Positions 31,971-44,481 are shown, counted from the first letter of the stretch. The stretch is 64,000 bases of DNA from Echria macrotheca (GCA_030411725.1 MU839828.1:620001-684000); one strand, 5' to 3'. Translations and numbers: made by a program. Notes: generated by a model from the letters alone, not told the origin.

Positions 31971-32980
31971 CATAAAGTTTACCTACTCTTGGAAGGTAAT
32001 TATAAATCGGTTCTCAAATGGGAGGCTAGGTACCTTGCCCAAGTCAAGCTTTGTCAGGGGGAAACCTGTTCCAGCTACGTCCAACATCGAACATGCAGGA
32101 TTCTAGCAATTACTTCGCCTCACTGAAGCGTAGACAACTCATTCGAGGCACCTTAGAACTATATATGAACCTGCACCCGATCCGGCTTGTCTCATTCGTA
32201 ATGGCCGGAGTGGGGCCGGAGCAGGTCCCGGTCCGGATCGGGCCCGGCTCTGTTGCCCATCATTTCAAACCTCCCCTCCCAGGGTGGCCTTTCCGATGCC
32301 AGTGTTTTTAATGCAATAGCCTCCATCTTCTCGCTCGTTGGCTTGGCTTTAACGGCACTTGCCGGTTTGCACATGCACAGTCCCAGGTTAAGCTCATCGA
32401 AATCAGTTCGAGTGCCATCTTGACTGACGCCGGTTGGTGCGGCAGGAGTGTCTCTGTCTCTAGTCTGCTTCCTCCTTGCGTTTCTTTCAGCACTGTTACT
32501 TGGAGAGCACAAGCTATAGATGCGCTTACCGAAAAATGACGACGTTGTAATCATTAGTCTGAGACCCGCCTTTACGGCAGGTTGGGTCGATGGCGAGAAA
32601 AGAGGCAAGAGATTTGCAGGGGCTTGCGAGGGGAATGGACTTAATTTTCAATGGAGTCCGAATTACGACCGTTGGACTCAAGCTCACGGTATGGAGGACG
32701 GGCTATTTTCATGGGAGATTGATGGCATACTAGCAGAGTTGAAATGCCTCATTCACTACTAGGATAGTGAGATATGGCACTAGATAACAGGCAATGTAGG
32801 TACGGTTGTAGATAGAACTTGGAAAACTGTCAATTCTAACTAATGCTAGTATGTGGGAAGGTTGCCATGAAAAGAACGTGCTTGCTTGGTTGAATAGGTA
32901 TGCTACTAGCGTCCAGTAGTATCCCGTGATGTGCCCCCAGGGCGGCCGTGTGCGTACTTTCCGTCTTTTCCACAGACTGG
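31971..32980. other. Intergenic between convergent genes
   Basis: 1 kb between the 3' ends of the ZZ-GTPase and the decarboxylase genes. One minus-strand frame (32192-32608) has some coding-like composition but no domain and no good partners. Nothing is called. Confidence 0.4.
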
Positions 32981-34382
32981 CTAGTTATTCTTGGCAGCCG
33001 GCGGGGTTGGGCAGACGACGAACGTCGAGCCATAAAAGTTGTATCCCTGGTCCTGGTCCGGCTTCACCGCATACTGCTGGAAGTCGGTGGGCGACACGTT
33101 CGCCTGGGGACCAAAGACGGTGACGATGTCAGACCCCCCAAAAAGGAAGAAAGCGATGGGATCGCCCTTCTTGATGACTTGGCCTTGGGATACTTCGAGA
33201 TTCACCGAGGACACCTGGGCCATGCCCATGGGTAGGACTGAGTACAAAGATCAGCGTTAACATTCATGTTTCTTTCTGCCAGCTGCAAAGAGCGGCAAGG
33301 AAGGACGGAAAGGGGATGGGAGGGAAACTTGTCGTACCTGCGACATAGCCGATGTCACCCTGCCCCGAGGTGCTGGTGTCGATAACGACGAGACCACGGG
33401 TCTGCAAGAACTGGTAGTCGGAGTAGTCATCGGCTTGCGGCGTGACTTTCGGGTCCCTCAACGTTGGGTTGCCGCCTCTGGGGCGATCCGTGATGTTCGA
33501 GTTGCCGATCTTGCGGCGCCCCTTGAGCTTGCCTGTCGTCGGGTTCACAGTGACGTCAAGGTAGGCAGCGGCCTGGATGACGCGAGCCTCGACGACGGTG
33601 CCGGAAACGGGGGAGTGCATGCGGTGGTAGTTGAAAGTATCGAGGAACGAGTGCGCCCAGACGCCGTTATTGAAACTGCTGGCGAACTGGCTGTTGTCCA
33701 GCAGCTGCGCGATGGTATAGGTGAAGCCCTTGGACGAGATCTCGTGGGGGTCATCGGTGGGCGTGGTATTGCCCTGCGCATCGATAGTCCAGGCATCGTC
33801 GAAGGCGCTGTCTGCAGGATAAACGACCGTGTAGTTGCTGTTCGGGTTGCTGATGGTCCGTGGCTGGGCGAGCCGGCGTGAAAAGAAGTCGTTGAAGCAG
33901 TGGAACGAGGCTCCCGTGGGATCTATGCACTCGGCGGTTCGATACTTTGCGGAATTAACAAAGGTCTGGAACGACTCCTGGGTCAGAGATGACGGCGAGT
34001 TCATGTAGTTGCCGATCTGGGCAGCGTAGTCCACGATCCACTGCGAAAACGGGGTGAGAGGCTGGCCCACAGCGTCGGGGCCGACCCGGTTCTGCAGTCC
34101 CAACAGAGGCTTCTGGTCGAGGACAAAGTACAAGAGGCATATCGTGTCTAGGACTTTTGTTGCATTGACTTTTGTTGGATCATCCTTGTTCTCGGTCGGG
34201 ACCCACTGGAGGAGGCTGGTTGCGAGTTTGACGAAGTCTTCGCCGTTGGTGATGGCGGGCTCGTGTGAGTCGCTCTGTGCCATGAAATCGGGCGCAGCAG
34301 TGATGGCCGCAGCGACGGCTTGGTTCAGCCCATCCATGCTTACCATGTCGATGAGCGCTTGGATGATCGGTGGAGTCGACAT
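32981..34382 (-). CDS. Phosphatidylserine decarboxylase-like pyruvoyl enzyme
   Basis: Pyruvoyl-dependent decarboxylase of the PSD family. Exon 1 is 34382-33338 and exon 2 33237-32981 (GTACGA...CTCAG), giving 433 residues. The family motif NYHRMHSPVSG is near residue 250, and the self-cleavage site reads FGGSDIV with Ser384 as the predicted pyruvoyl residue, in place of the LGST/GGST of membrane PSDs. There is no mitochondrial presequence, signal peptide or membrane span. A preceding helical domain (about 1-140) matches the soluble fungal PSD-like group that includes the tryptophan decarboxylase PsiD. The substrate could therefore be a lipid head group or a free amino acid; the sequence does not decide. 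The H and S of the maturation triad are visible; I did not assign the Asp with certainty. Confidence 0.88.
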
Positions 34383-36329
34383 CTTGGAGTTGCTGGTGCC
34401 TGGGCAAGTGAAACTGCGAGTGGATGAGGGTAAGAAGAACTCTGCTGTCTGTGTGGGCTGGTGAACTCGGTGATATAGAGTCAGAGAGGGAGAATTTCCG
34501 TGCCTTTATATACACTTTAGCGAGACTCAGTCCTCACAAGCGGAACTTGATGTGGCGTACTTTTTCCAGCTGAACCTCAGCCGATCCTAGACCGAACTGC
34601 TCCCTCTATCCGATACTAACGTGAAGAAATGCCACTGACGTGGCAGTTGAGATTCTGCTGTCTCTTGTGCCCGCTCCATTCTCGCTGCTAGAGTTGAGCA
34701 TCACTCACCGTGCGGTGCGCCTGTTTGAGCGGTTATCTGCAGGGTCCAGCCAGCCACACGTCCCCCGGAACACTGCTTTCAGCGGGTCGTTTCTGCTACA
34801 GCAGGTCCACTAACCGCTCTGGTTATGGTCTCTCCGTGATTCCACAGCCGATTCGTGGCCCCTCCCCGCTTCCCTCTCTGCGCGCTTCCGCCGTTACCGG
34901 TGCTTGCAACTTTCCGCCCGCTGGCGATAGCGTGGTCGGACGATTCCGCAGGCTGTAGAGCCAGCCCGTTCCTCGTTTTAGGTCCGCGCTCTTCCCCTTG
35001 GGAATGCTGCCAAGGATCCGGGCTGACTGACAAGTCTAACGTGGTGCGGAGCGACAGGAACCAAACGCGAGCTGAGCTACCAGCAACGTTATCGTTGCGC
35101 GTCTACCCCACCAAGTAGCGTCGGGTCTAGAACGTCTCAAACGTCTCGCTGCCGGTGTATCTACCATTGGGAGATCTTGAGCATATTACTGGCGGGAATA
35201 AGGGGTGGTGATAGCCAGGGTGGGAAGGACGATGATCCCAACAAAGAGAACAAGGGCAGGACCGGTACCAACAAACAAGATCCGGCTAGGTTTCTCGACT
35301 AGGTTCTTGCAACTCGGTCATCGAGCAACTACTAACCGAACACTTTATGGACAGATATCTACAAGACCGAGGACGCCGCACACCCCAGCCTCCATCCCTC
35401 ATAAAGCATGACCCATTGGGCTACGCGATATAAGTTCCACCCAAGCAGCCAAGCAACGAGGCTAGGGGGATGAGGAAATGAATCCGCGATATGAATGCTT
35501 CTTTTCTCTGCATCAATACCACCCCCAAAGCTACGTGATGGTGTGCAAGATGTCAATCCAGCCAGCTACAGGTCACAGGTGTGTGCCCGGCTAGGAGGCA
35601 AGGGCGGCTCCATCCGATGCGGACTCGCCAAGTCAGTTTAGAGCCGTACATCAGACTTGGACGCATGCCGCCCTTCTTGTCTCCTGTTCTGCTTCTCTAA
35701 GCTTCGCAGGCGGATATAAACCTAGCAAGTTGTTTACTGGCAATCACTATCCGTAACGTTATGTCATTGGCTCTAGACTTCTTCAGCTGGCCACAGGCCT
35801 ACTAGTCTCGTCAACCCCTGCTTCCGATGGCCTTTTAAGCGACCAGGTCGGATTGATGTCCACTGCAGTCTCAGTCTAGATTCAGCCCACAGGGGAGTTG
35901 ATAAAGCCGTCTCTTCAATCGCTTCATGTGGTGCAGCCCGCCAATGCATCCCTCAGCCGATGTCTTGCCAAGACACGTGCGTGACTTCCCCGTCTCAGAC
36001 ACATAGATCACCGCATTAAACAAAGCTGCAATCCGGATCTTCTCTTCCGAAGATTGTGGCGTTCGGGACTTCAGCTGAGTGTCATCGCCGAGCTGTGCAG
36101 TAGGGTGCAGGCGCACAGAACTTACGTGAAGGGATTCCACAGGAGCTGCGTCCTCTTCTTGCCCCGGGGAAAACATCATGCTGCCAGTGGGGTATCGAAA
36201 AGAACTGAAACGAAGTGACAGATGCCACCGATGTGCTTAGAGGAGCCTTGGTCCCTGAGATGGGCGAGGTCCTGTGCATGGTGGAAATCGGGAGTGCCGT
36301 ATTCTGTCGGAAGTCCACTTGCAAGAATG
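34383..36329. other. Long intergenic region
   Basis: 1.9 kb upstream of the PSD-like gene, before the NACHT relic. Scattered short frames without domains. A segment near 35.2 kb encodes an Asp/Asn/Lys-rich stretch in one frame but is quickly interrupted. It may contain more decayed sequence that I cannot identify. Confidence 0.35.
34505..34512 (-). promoter_or_regulatory. TATA box of the PSD-like gene
   Basis: TATATAAA on the minus strand, 123 bp before the ATG at 34382. Inferred from sequence and position. Confidence 0.45.
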
Positions 36330-37740
36330 CCTTGCTGGACACGCCGCCATCGCCCGGAGGCATAAAGATACCTTGGAGTGGGCGCTTAAAGCTCCGACGT
36401 CGGGTTGACCACGCCAGGTGGCCAGCGGTCGAGAGGTATTATATCCTTGAGGAAATTTACACACTCATGGTGGTCGGTCGATGAGCTCGAATCCGCTATC
36501 CGGCTCCGTCGGCCGTCGAAAAGGCATCCCGGTTCGTTTCTGCTTTTTTATCGATGGTCTTGACAAATACTCGGGTGATTATCACCAACGGTCTCAACTG
36601 TTGATAGAGCTTTCGCGCTGCTCCCCAGACATCAAGATCTTCGTTTCCTGTACATGCATGAACTCACGTACAATGCCATGCGACAGTACGCAAAGGGTGA
36701 GCCCGAAGAGGATCCTAACTAGGTAGCTTTGTGTCCGGACCAAGAGAGATCGACTATCGTTGAGGAAATCATACCATGCGCAAGGGCGTCTTCCTCTGGG
36801 TCACTCGTGTGGTCAGACAGCTTCGAGACGGGCTTACAAACAATGATATAGTGGAGGACGTGTAGAGGAGATTCAACGCCATTCCCACAGATCTTGGACA
36901 GTTCTTCAAAGCTACACTGTTCTCCGTCGAGAAATTCCACCAAGACAAAATGGTTGGCACCATCAGGTTCGCCCTCGCGGTGGGGACTCGACTACGCGTC
37001 GTAAATTACAGTTTCATCGACAAGGAGTACGAAAACCCAGATTTTCTGCGGAAGTCCCGTTCCAGGTGGCTAGACAAGGTATTTGGGACGTTCGAGGAAC
37101 ATGTCTTTTCACAGAGGCCTCGCCTTCTCCTCAACATGTCAGTTTTGTTTTCCGTGCCTATAGCTCTCGTTCCAGAAAAAAAAAAAAAAGGCAGCCATAA
37201 ATCTACCCATGACGTTTTATGTGAAGATACGCTCAAAAATATATCATGGGGGGATACGTAGGTTCGGATCAAAAAGGGGTGTGCACCCCTATCAGATGTC
37301 AGGAAAATAGAGGAGTTTGACCCCTCCTTATATGTTTTGGGACATGAGAAATTCCAGATGAAGTCCTCAGAGCAGAAGTGGTTGAGTACTTGGCCAGGAA
37401 ACTTCCATCCCATACCATATACTTTACGGTGGATGACCATCCTCTTCACGATCTCTTGATCAAGACACCTACTTATGGGCAGAAGGATAAGGCCCTCCGG
37501 ACCCTTTCCTGGACTCCTAGACAGGTCAAATTCTTCCACTGCCTATTGCAGAACGGCTATGACACAGGCAATGCAACCCTTTTACCAGATTTTGGGAGGC
37601 GTATCTCAAAAATCTGACAACATCACTTCCGCGGACACCACGAGAACACATTGACTGGAGACCGGACTCGCATTTAGCTGAAGTCCCCCGGCGAGGAGTT
37701 CTATCGTTGTTGTTATTTTGTTCCCGGCGTGGGCTTATAT
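36330..37740 (+). pseudogene. Decayed NACHT-domain NLR-type gene
   Basis: Pieces of a fungal NACHT NTPase are spread over three frames. RHKDTLEWALKAP (about 36360-36400) resembles the segment before the NACHT domain. IPVRFCFFIDGLDKYSGDYH, with SPDIKIFVS after it (36520-36650), is the Walker B region. KGVFLWVTRVVRQLRDGLTN (from 36776) is the following helical block, stopped by TAG at 36863, and the same frame continues as PTDLGQFFKATLFSVEKFHQ to 37261. WEAYLKNLTTSLPRTP near 37590 looks like the distal part, again in a new frame. Only about 130 nt separate the first and second pieces, too little for the Walker A loop, so that region is deleted. With a stop and several frameshifts it cannot make an intact NLR. 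Family assignment is from motif recognition. Confidence 0.7.
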
Positions 37741-39086
37741 CTGCCATCGGGTTGGCAGGATTTAGGGAAGTACGCGTCCTACATGATGTTCGAATGCTGG
37801 ATGGAATTTAGCCCTTCAGAGCCCCTTTTCGTCGTCACCCACAACCCAACCTATACCCTAGCCTCATCCGGCAACCCAGCGCTATATCCAATTGGCTCAG
37901 ACCCCGAAGCAGCAGATCTCATCACCACGCCCGATGCAAGACAAACATCGACAAAAGCTGCGCAAAGTCGGTGTGCCGCTTTGGCTCGTAGTAGGATGTC
38001 ATCACCAGATATTCACAGCTGTGTACGCCGCACGCCCAGCTGGTAACCAAGGCTAGAACACCGTACCAGCATCGGCAGCCTGGGATGCAGCAAATCCTGA
38101 CTGAGTCAGTGGCTGAAGTTGGAGCTGGACCTGGCATCCAGTTGGACCTTGAATCCAGCTAGCTCTCTTCGGCCCGGCTATTGAGGCCAACTATCAGCTC
38201 GCCTTGGCGACTGGCGTTGGCGTCTGGTGTGACACAAAACGTCGTCGGCGATTCAGATGCAGGCAAATAGTCGCACAAACAAAAATGCGGTAATTCCGAG
38301 AACCAGATCTCGCGATTTCTTTTCGATCGATTCATCAGAATCCATGGTGATGCTGATGTAAAAAGAAGCGGCCCTGTTGTCTCAGATCGGGCGACCAATG
38401 ACCACAACTTTTTGCGTCTGCATGGCAAGGCAAACGCTCGTCTGCACTCATGCCCATTGAAAGTCATAGAATGGAGACCGGTGTCGGATGAACGGCATGT
38501 GATAGTAAGTCCCATCTGCCCCGCGCTAGAATCAACGCCTGTCCCACGCAGTCGACCGTTTAGGCACGGACTCAAATCGCCATAGTTGCCACCTCTCTCA
38601 GAAGGTATGTCAGTCACCGTGGAACTGTATCCAAGAGCCGTTTTTTTCGGATTTGTCTCTCCTCCGTCCGGGGATGTCTTGGCCTGCGTTTAGTGCAGGG
38701 AGCCTAGCACCGGTACACAAGCCGGAGAGGGAGCTCCGGATTTCTCGTGGCTGTTTCTGCCCTTCGGCCCCAGGAATGAGCTGTTGGGCCGGTTTGAGAA
38801 CTAGCGCTAGCGGTGGCAACAGCACTGGAGACTGAACCGGGATGAGTGGCTTGTGAATCGACCCTTAAATACCTTCTGGTCCTAGCTCATCGATGAGCAG
38901 CTAGGAGTCGTGCCAGTCTCTTCGAGTACACACACTACGGCACTTATCAAGCTGTCTAGCTCGGTAACCATGAGCGAATGCATACAAGCCAAAACAAGCT
39001 GCAGCAGACTTTTTGTGTGTCAATGTCTGTACTCGGATCTCGAAATTGTGCGGTAGCAATCGGCTCCAAGACGTCTGGCGCAGAAC
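37741..39086. other. Intergenic, possibly more relic sequence
   Basis: 1.3 kb with a minus-strand frame (38159-38617) and plus-strand fragments, none with a domain or convincing start. Part may be the eroded 3' end of the NACHT gene. Confidence 0.35.
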
Positions 39087-39869
39087 ATGAGATACTCGGA
39101 CAACTACCACAGAGAAAGTGTCGAGAAAGACATCGGCAAGTGGCTTGATCCCCTTGCAGGACGACGACAGAAGACCATGCAGGAAGACACGGCGTTTCTC
39201 TGGGAACACGATATTATCGACTGTTACCGGACGGAGCCCGTCGAGCTATCGTTATCCCGGTCTTTCCAAACATCGTCCCCTAGCCCGGCTGAGCAAAGCG
39301 TGGAAAGATTGGATTCCATCTCCATCGCCAGCTACGAGACGTCAGACGAGAGCCTTCCACATCATGGCCTATTTGTTCCCGACTCGAAAGAAGGCAGCGC
39401 ACTGCGGGGCCAACACAGAGGTACCAATTCCCACAATAAGGCCACAGACGTACAATCGGCAGGCAGTAGACATTCTAACAACCAGAAAGACATAGACACC
39501 ACAGTGCCAGAAAAGAGTTTGGCACCCTCTCTGACCGACTTCGAGATCTTCATGGCGGAGGCGGAGGTAGAGGACCGCATCCAACGCTTCATGGAATGGC
39601 AAGCCTCTCTCAACCGAGTTCACACCTTGACGACGATTGGCGGGGGGCCGCTGAGACGGGGGGTGGCACCGACGCCGAGAGCGACACCCGGCAGGCGGAC
39701 GACAACGACGACAGCCGAACCGAAGGCGGGAACGACGAAGCGCCGTCCAAGATCGATCGGCCAGATGATTGCCAACTACATCAGACCATTTACAGAGGCA
39801 AGGGACAGGGTGGACGTTCGCCGACGGGTTGCAGGAACGAACAAACGGGGTGGTAAATCGAGGGGCTGA
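39087..39869 (+). CDS. Hypothetical protein with basic, Thr-rich C-terminus
   Basis: An ATG-led, intronless frame of 260 codons that I do not recognise. The N-terminal half is polar and Ser-rich (SLSRSFQTSSPSPAEQSVER). Around residue 150 there is a mixed-charge helical block (DFEIFMAEAEVEDRIQRF). The C-terminal 80 residues are strongly basic with Thr runs (PGRRTTTTTAEPKAGTTKRR) and end KRGGKSRG. No signal peptide or membrane helix. Composition suggests a nuclear or nucleic-acid-binding protein, but this is only a guess. Confidence 0.6.
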   Translation: MRYSDNYHRESVEKDIGKWLDPLAGRRQKTMQEDTAFLWEHDIIDCYRTEPVELSLSRSFQTSSPSPAEQSVERLDSISIASYETSDESLPHHGLFVPDSKEGSALRGQHRGTNSHNKATDVQSAGSRHSNNQKDIDTTVPEKSLAPSLTDFEIFMAEAEVEDRIQRFMEWQASLNRVHTLTTIGGGPLRRGVAPTPRATPGRRTTTTTAEPKAGTTKRRPRSIGQMIANYIRPFTEARDRVDVRRRVAGTNKRGGKSRG

Positions 39870-40395
39870 GGAGCTGGGAGGATAATCGGTCTCTCGTCTT
39901 GAGTGTAGCGCACAACCACAGCTCTACGGTGGATCTGCTTGTCCTTGAGAAGTCAAGACACATTTGCAGCGCTGCTGGCTTTTCTGGGATGCTGTTGTGA
40001 AGTGGCGACCGTGACCGACCGTGTTTGCTTCGCTGTTTGTTACCTGTAACCGAGACAGATATCTGAGGAAATTGGAGTTGACGAATGAGGTGGGCAAATT
40101 GATGGAGATGTCGAAAGTGGTGCGGAAGATGCCGCTGTGTCTGTGCGCGCCGTGTCCGAAAACCGGGTCTCGCCGTGTGGCGTTCCCATGCCCAGAAACG
40201 GCTAGGCCAACACCGTCGAAAAAGTGTACACATCGCATCCCACATTGCGTCGCCGCAGATAATCGCCTTAACCCACTCTTTTCCACAGCCAACGCGCTCG
40301 AGGTTCTGCTGAACCACCACATCGATGTTGCCAGGTTAGGCGCATCTTCCATTTCTTTTCTTCACACCGATCTCGCCTACCCCGCCCGCGCAATC
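39870..40395. other. Promoter and 5' leader of the P5A ATPase gene
   Basis: 526 bp before the ATPase start. The ATPase frame is open upstream of its ATG, but only after stops and with no homologous character. A minus-strand frame here is judged a shadow. Confidence 0.45.
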
Positions 40396-43300
40396 ATGGC
40401 GCTCGTCGACAGTTCGCAGATCAAGTCAGCCGAGCTGCTGCGGCCCTTGCCGCTCCAGCAACACGCCTACGTCTGGCCCTTCGTAATAATATGGCCCGTC
40501 TTCCTTCGCTTCTATCTCAGCGCCGAGCTGTATGAGAAATACATAGGCGCCTCCGAATGGACCTTTGTTTGGGTTGGCAGCATCGTCACGGTTCAGTCCC
40601 TCGTCTGGCTGTGCACCCACTGGAGCATCGACCTCAGGGCCGCCTTCACGGCCAAAAAGGCGCGCTCCATCGATGACGCCGAGCTGATCAAGGTCATCCC
40701 CATCGCAAACGCGGGCTCCGCCGACATTTGCAAGCTGGTTCGCGACAAGGTTGGTGTTCGCCGCGGTATCCGGTTCCCTTCCCATGGCTAACCTTGTCTG
40801 GCGCAGGTCGGCGACAAGACAAACCTCTCGTTCCTCTTCCAGAAACGCCGGTTCCTCTACAACCCCGAGACCAAATCGTTCAAGCCCCTGACGTACCAAA
40901 TCGATGCCGAGCCGAAGCCAAAACTTGAGACATTCCAGAAGTCCAAGGGCATCACCAGCGCCGCTGAGCTTCAGCGCCTCGAGCAACACTATGGCACCAA
41001 CACTTTCGACATCCCCGTACCCACGTTTACCGAGCTCTTCAAGGAACATGCAGTCGCGCCGTTCTTCGTCTTCCAGATCTTTTGCGTTGGGCTGTGGATG
41101 CTGGACGAATACTGGTACTACTCGCTCTTCACGCTCTTCATGCTCGTCATGTTCGAGAGCACCGTGGTTTGGCAGCGTCAGCGGACCCTGGTCGAGTTTC
41201 GTGGCATGAGCATCAAGCCGTACGAAATTTACGTATATCGACTTGGGAAGTGGACCGAGGTCCAGAGCGACAAGCTCTTGCCCGGCGATCTTGTATCGGT
41301 TGGGCGGACCAAGGAGGACAGCGGCGTTGCCTGCGATATGATTCTGGTTGAAGGGACGGCTATCGTGAACGAGGCGATGCTTTCCGGAGAGAGCACGCCA
41401 CTTCTCAAGGATTCGATCCAGCTTCGACCCGGCGACGCGCCTCTCGATCCTGATGGGTTGGACAAGAATGCGTTCCTCTGGGGCGGCACCAAGGTTTTGC
41501 AGATCACGCATGGAAACCCCGATGAGGAGAGGCCCAAGCTCGCATCTGGTGTGCCGCCGCCGCCCGACAAGGGAGCAATGGCTGTCGTTACCAAGACCGG
41601 GTTTGAGACGTCCCAGGGAAGCTTGGTCCGGACAATGATCTACTCGACAGAGCGGGTGTCGGCCAACAACGTCGAGGCCCTACTGTTCATCCTCTTCCTG
41701 CTGATTTTCGCCATTGCAGCGTCCTGGTACGTTTGGGATGAGGGTGTTCGCAAGGACCGCAAGCGATCCAAGCTCCTCCTCGACTGCGTCCTCATCGTCA
41801 CCAGCGTCGTCCCCCCTGAGCTCCCCATGGAGCTGAGTCTTGCCGTCAATACCAGTTTGGCTGCTCTCGCCAAGTACGCGATCTTTTGCACCGAGCCGTT
41901 CCGAATCCCGTTTGCCGGTCGCGTTGACGTGGCTTGCTTTGACAAAACGGGCACACTCACTGGCGAAGACCTTGTCGTGGAGGGAATTGCCGGGCTAGGC
42001 CTGGGACATTCCGGAACCGACACACCGAGGGAATCAGACGGCGCTCATAGCAATATGATGCCGGTTCACGAAACCCCCATAGAGACGACTCTCGTCCTTG
42101 CTAGCGCGCACGCATTGGTGAGACTTGATGAAGGCGACATCGTCGGTGATCCCATGGAGAAGGCGACGTTGAATGCGCTGCGCTGGCAACTCGGCAAGAA
42201 CGACACCCTGACACATAAACAAGACGCCAAGCATCCCACTGGAATTGTTGGGTCCGTCCAGGTCAAGCGTCGATTCCAGTTCTCTTCGGCCCTCAAGCGA
42301 CAGAGTTCGGTGGCTAGTATCAAGGCTACGGATCCCAAGACTGGAAGGAAACTGGCTGGCACTTTCGTCGCTGTCAAGGGTGCACCAGAGACTATCATGA
42401 AGATGCTCGTCACGGTTCCCGCCGACTACGAGGAAACGTACAAGTACTTCACCCGCCGTGGCTCTCGCGTCCTTGCTCTTGCCTATAAGCACCTCACCGT
42501 CGATTCGGAACTGGGCACCCACAAGATCAACGAGCTCAAGCGGGAGAAAGTGGAAGCCGAGCTCAACTTTGCCGGTTTCCTTGTTTTGCAATGCCCTCTC
42601 AAGGATGACGCCAAGCAAGCCGTCCAGATGCTCAACGAGAGCAGTCACCGCGTTGTCATGATCACCGGTGACAACCCGCTTACGGCCGTACACGTCGCCA
42701 AGGAAGTCGAGATTGTTGACCGTGATGTCTTGATTCTGGACTCTCCCGAGCACAGCGCCCACGGCGAAGAGCAGCTCATCTGGCGCAGCGTGGACGATAA
42801 GATCCGCATTGACGTCGACCCAACCAAGCCCATCGATCCGGAAATCATCAAGACCAAGGATCTGTGCGTCACTGGCTACGCCTTGACAAGATTCCAAGGA
42901 CAGGTCGGATGGAAGACGTTGCTCCGCTACACCTGGGTGTATGCGAGAGTCTCACCGAAACAGAAGGAGGATATTCTCCTTGGGCTGAAGGATATGGGCT
43001 ACTACACGCTGATGGCTGGTGATGGCACAAACGATGTGGGCGCTTTGAAACAGGCTCATATCGGCGTCGCGCTACTGAACGGTACCCAACAAGACCTCAC
43101 CAGGATCGCAGAGCACGCACGAAACACCAAGATGAAGGAACTGTACCAAAAGCAAGTCGACCTGATGGCACGATGGGGCGGTCAGGCGCCGCCCGTCCCC
43201 GTTCAGATTGCCCATCTCTACCCACCTGGGCCCTCGAACCCACACTACCAGAAGGCCATGGAGCGGGAGGCGGCAAAGAAGGGTGTCACTGTTGCCGAGC

Positions 43301-44481
43301 TCGCCAAGGCTAACGGAACGGATATCGAGACTATCACCTCGCCAGCCGCTCAGAAGCTTATCGAGCAGGATCCCAAGAAGGCGAAGCAGCAGGAAGCCAT
43401 GAAGAAGGCTTCCAGTCTTGCCGACAAGTTGACTTCGGGCATGATGGACGCTGAGATGGACGACGAACCCCCGACTCTCAAGCTCGGCGACGCATCGGTC
43501 GCTGCACCCTTTACCTCGAAGCTCCGCAATGTCATCGCCATCCCCAACATCATCCGCCAAGGCCGATGCACACTTGTTGCCACCATCCAAATGTACAAGA
43601 TCCTCGCGCTGAACTGTCTGATCAGCGCCTACAGTCTGAGTGTGTTGTACCTCGAGGGCATCAAATTCGGCGATGGCCAGATCACCATCAGTGGCATGCT
43701 CATGAGCGTTTGCTTCCTGTCGATTTCTCGCGCTCGGTCGGTCGAGGGATTGTCCAAGGAGAGACCCCAGCCGAACATCTTCAACTTTTACATCATCGGT
43801 TCCATCCTCGGCCAGTTTGCCGTCCATGTGGCGACGCTCATCTACATTGCGCGATACTGTGACCAGCTAGCACCGTAAGTGTCTGTCCACCCTTTCCCTC
43901 ACCCCCACTGACATGTTCGCAGACGCTCCGAAAACGTCGACCTCGAAGCCGAGTTCTCGCCGTCGCTTCTCAACAGCGCCGTTTACCTCCTGCAGCTGAT
44001 CCAGCAGATCTCGACCTTCGCCGTCAACTACCAAGGTCGCCCGTTCCGCGAGTCACTGTCCGAAAACAAGGGCATGTTCTACGGCATCCTCGGCGTAACA
44101 GCCATCGCCTTCGCCTGCTCGACCGAGTTCATCCCCGAGCTCAACAGCGCCATGAAGCTGGTCCCCTTCACCGACGAATTCAAGACGACCATGACGGCCG
44201 TCATGGTCCTGGACTATGTCGCCTGCTACGTGATCGAGGTCGTCTTCAAGTTCTTGTTCAGCGACCTCCGCGCGCGGGACATCGCCGAGCGCAGGCCCGA
44301 GCAGCTCGAGCGGGAGAGGGAGCGCAAGGCGGTTGAGCAGAAGAAGAAGGAGGAGGAGGAGGAGAGGAAGAGGCTCGAGAAGGTGGCCGAGTTTGAGCGC
44401 GGGCTGGCGGAGCGGAGGGCCAGGATTGAGCAGCGCACTGCGGACTTGCAGCAGGCTTGGCGGGGTGGTGTCCAGCAGTAG
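40396..44481 (+). CDS. spf1: P5A-type ATPase (Spf1/ATP13A1-like), ER transmembrane-helix dislocase
   Basis: Endoplasmic-reticulum P-type ATPase. In yeast Spf1 removes mis-inserted, chiefly mitochondrial tail-anchored, transmembrane helices. Exons 40396-40749, 40807-43874 and 43923-44481 give 1,326 residues, normal for the family. Two N-terminal hairpin helices precede the core. The P5A-specific membrane motif PPELPMELSLAVN is near residue 455, and the phosphorylation site CFDKTGTLTGEDLVVEG has Asp at about 497. The hinge motifs are MITGDNPLTAVHVAKEV (about 736) and MAGDGTNDVGALKQAH (about 854). A long charged insertion after the P domain (about 900-1000) is typical of P5A pumps. The C-terminus ends in a Glu/Lys/Arg coiled coil after the last membrane span. 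Housekeeping gene; introns are short and canonical except GTTGGT at the first donor. Confidence 0.96.

Noticed and set aside
32192..32608. Minus-strand 138-codon frame
   Set aside because: Some coding-like composition but no domain and not supported by start context or neighbours; could not be told from chance.
36480..37261. Intact NLR gene
   Set aside because: In-frame TAG at 36863, frame changes between motif blocks and absence of a Walker A motif rule out an intact protein without further evidence.
38159..38617. Minus-strand 152-codon frame near the NACHT relic
   Set aside because: No domain, lies in a region of decayed sequence; probably chance.
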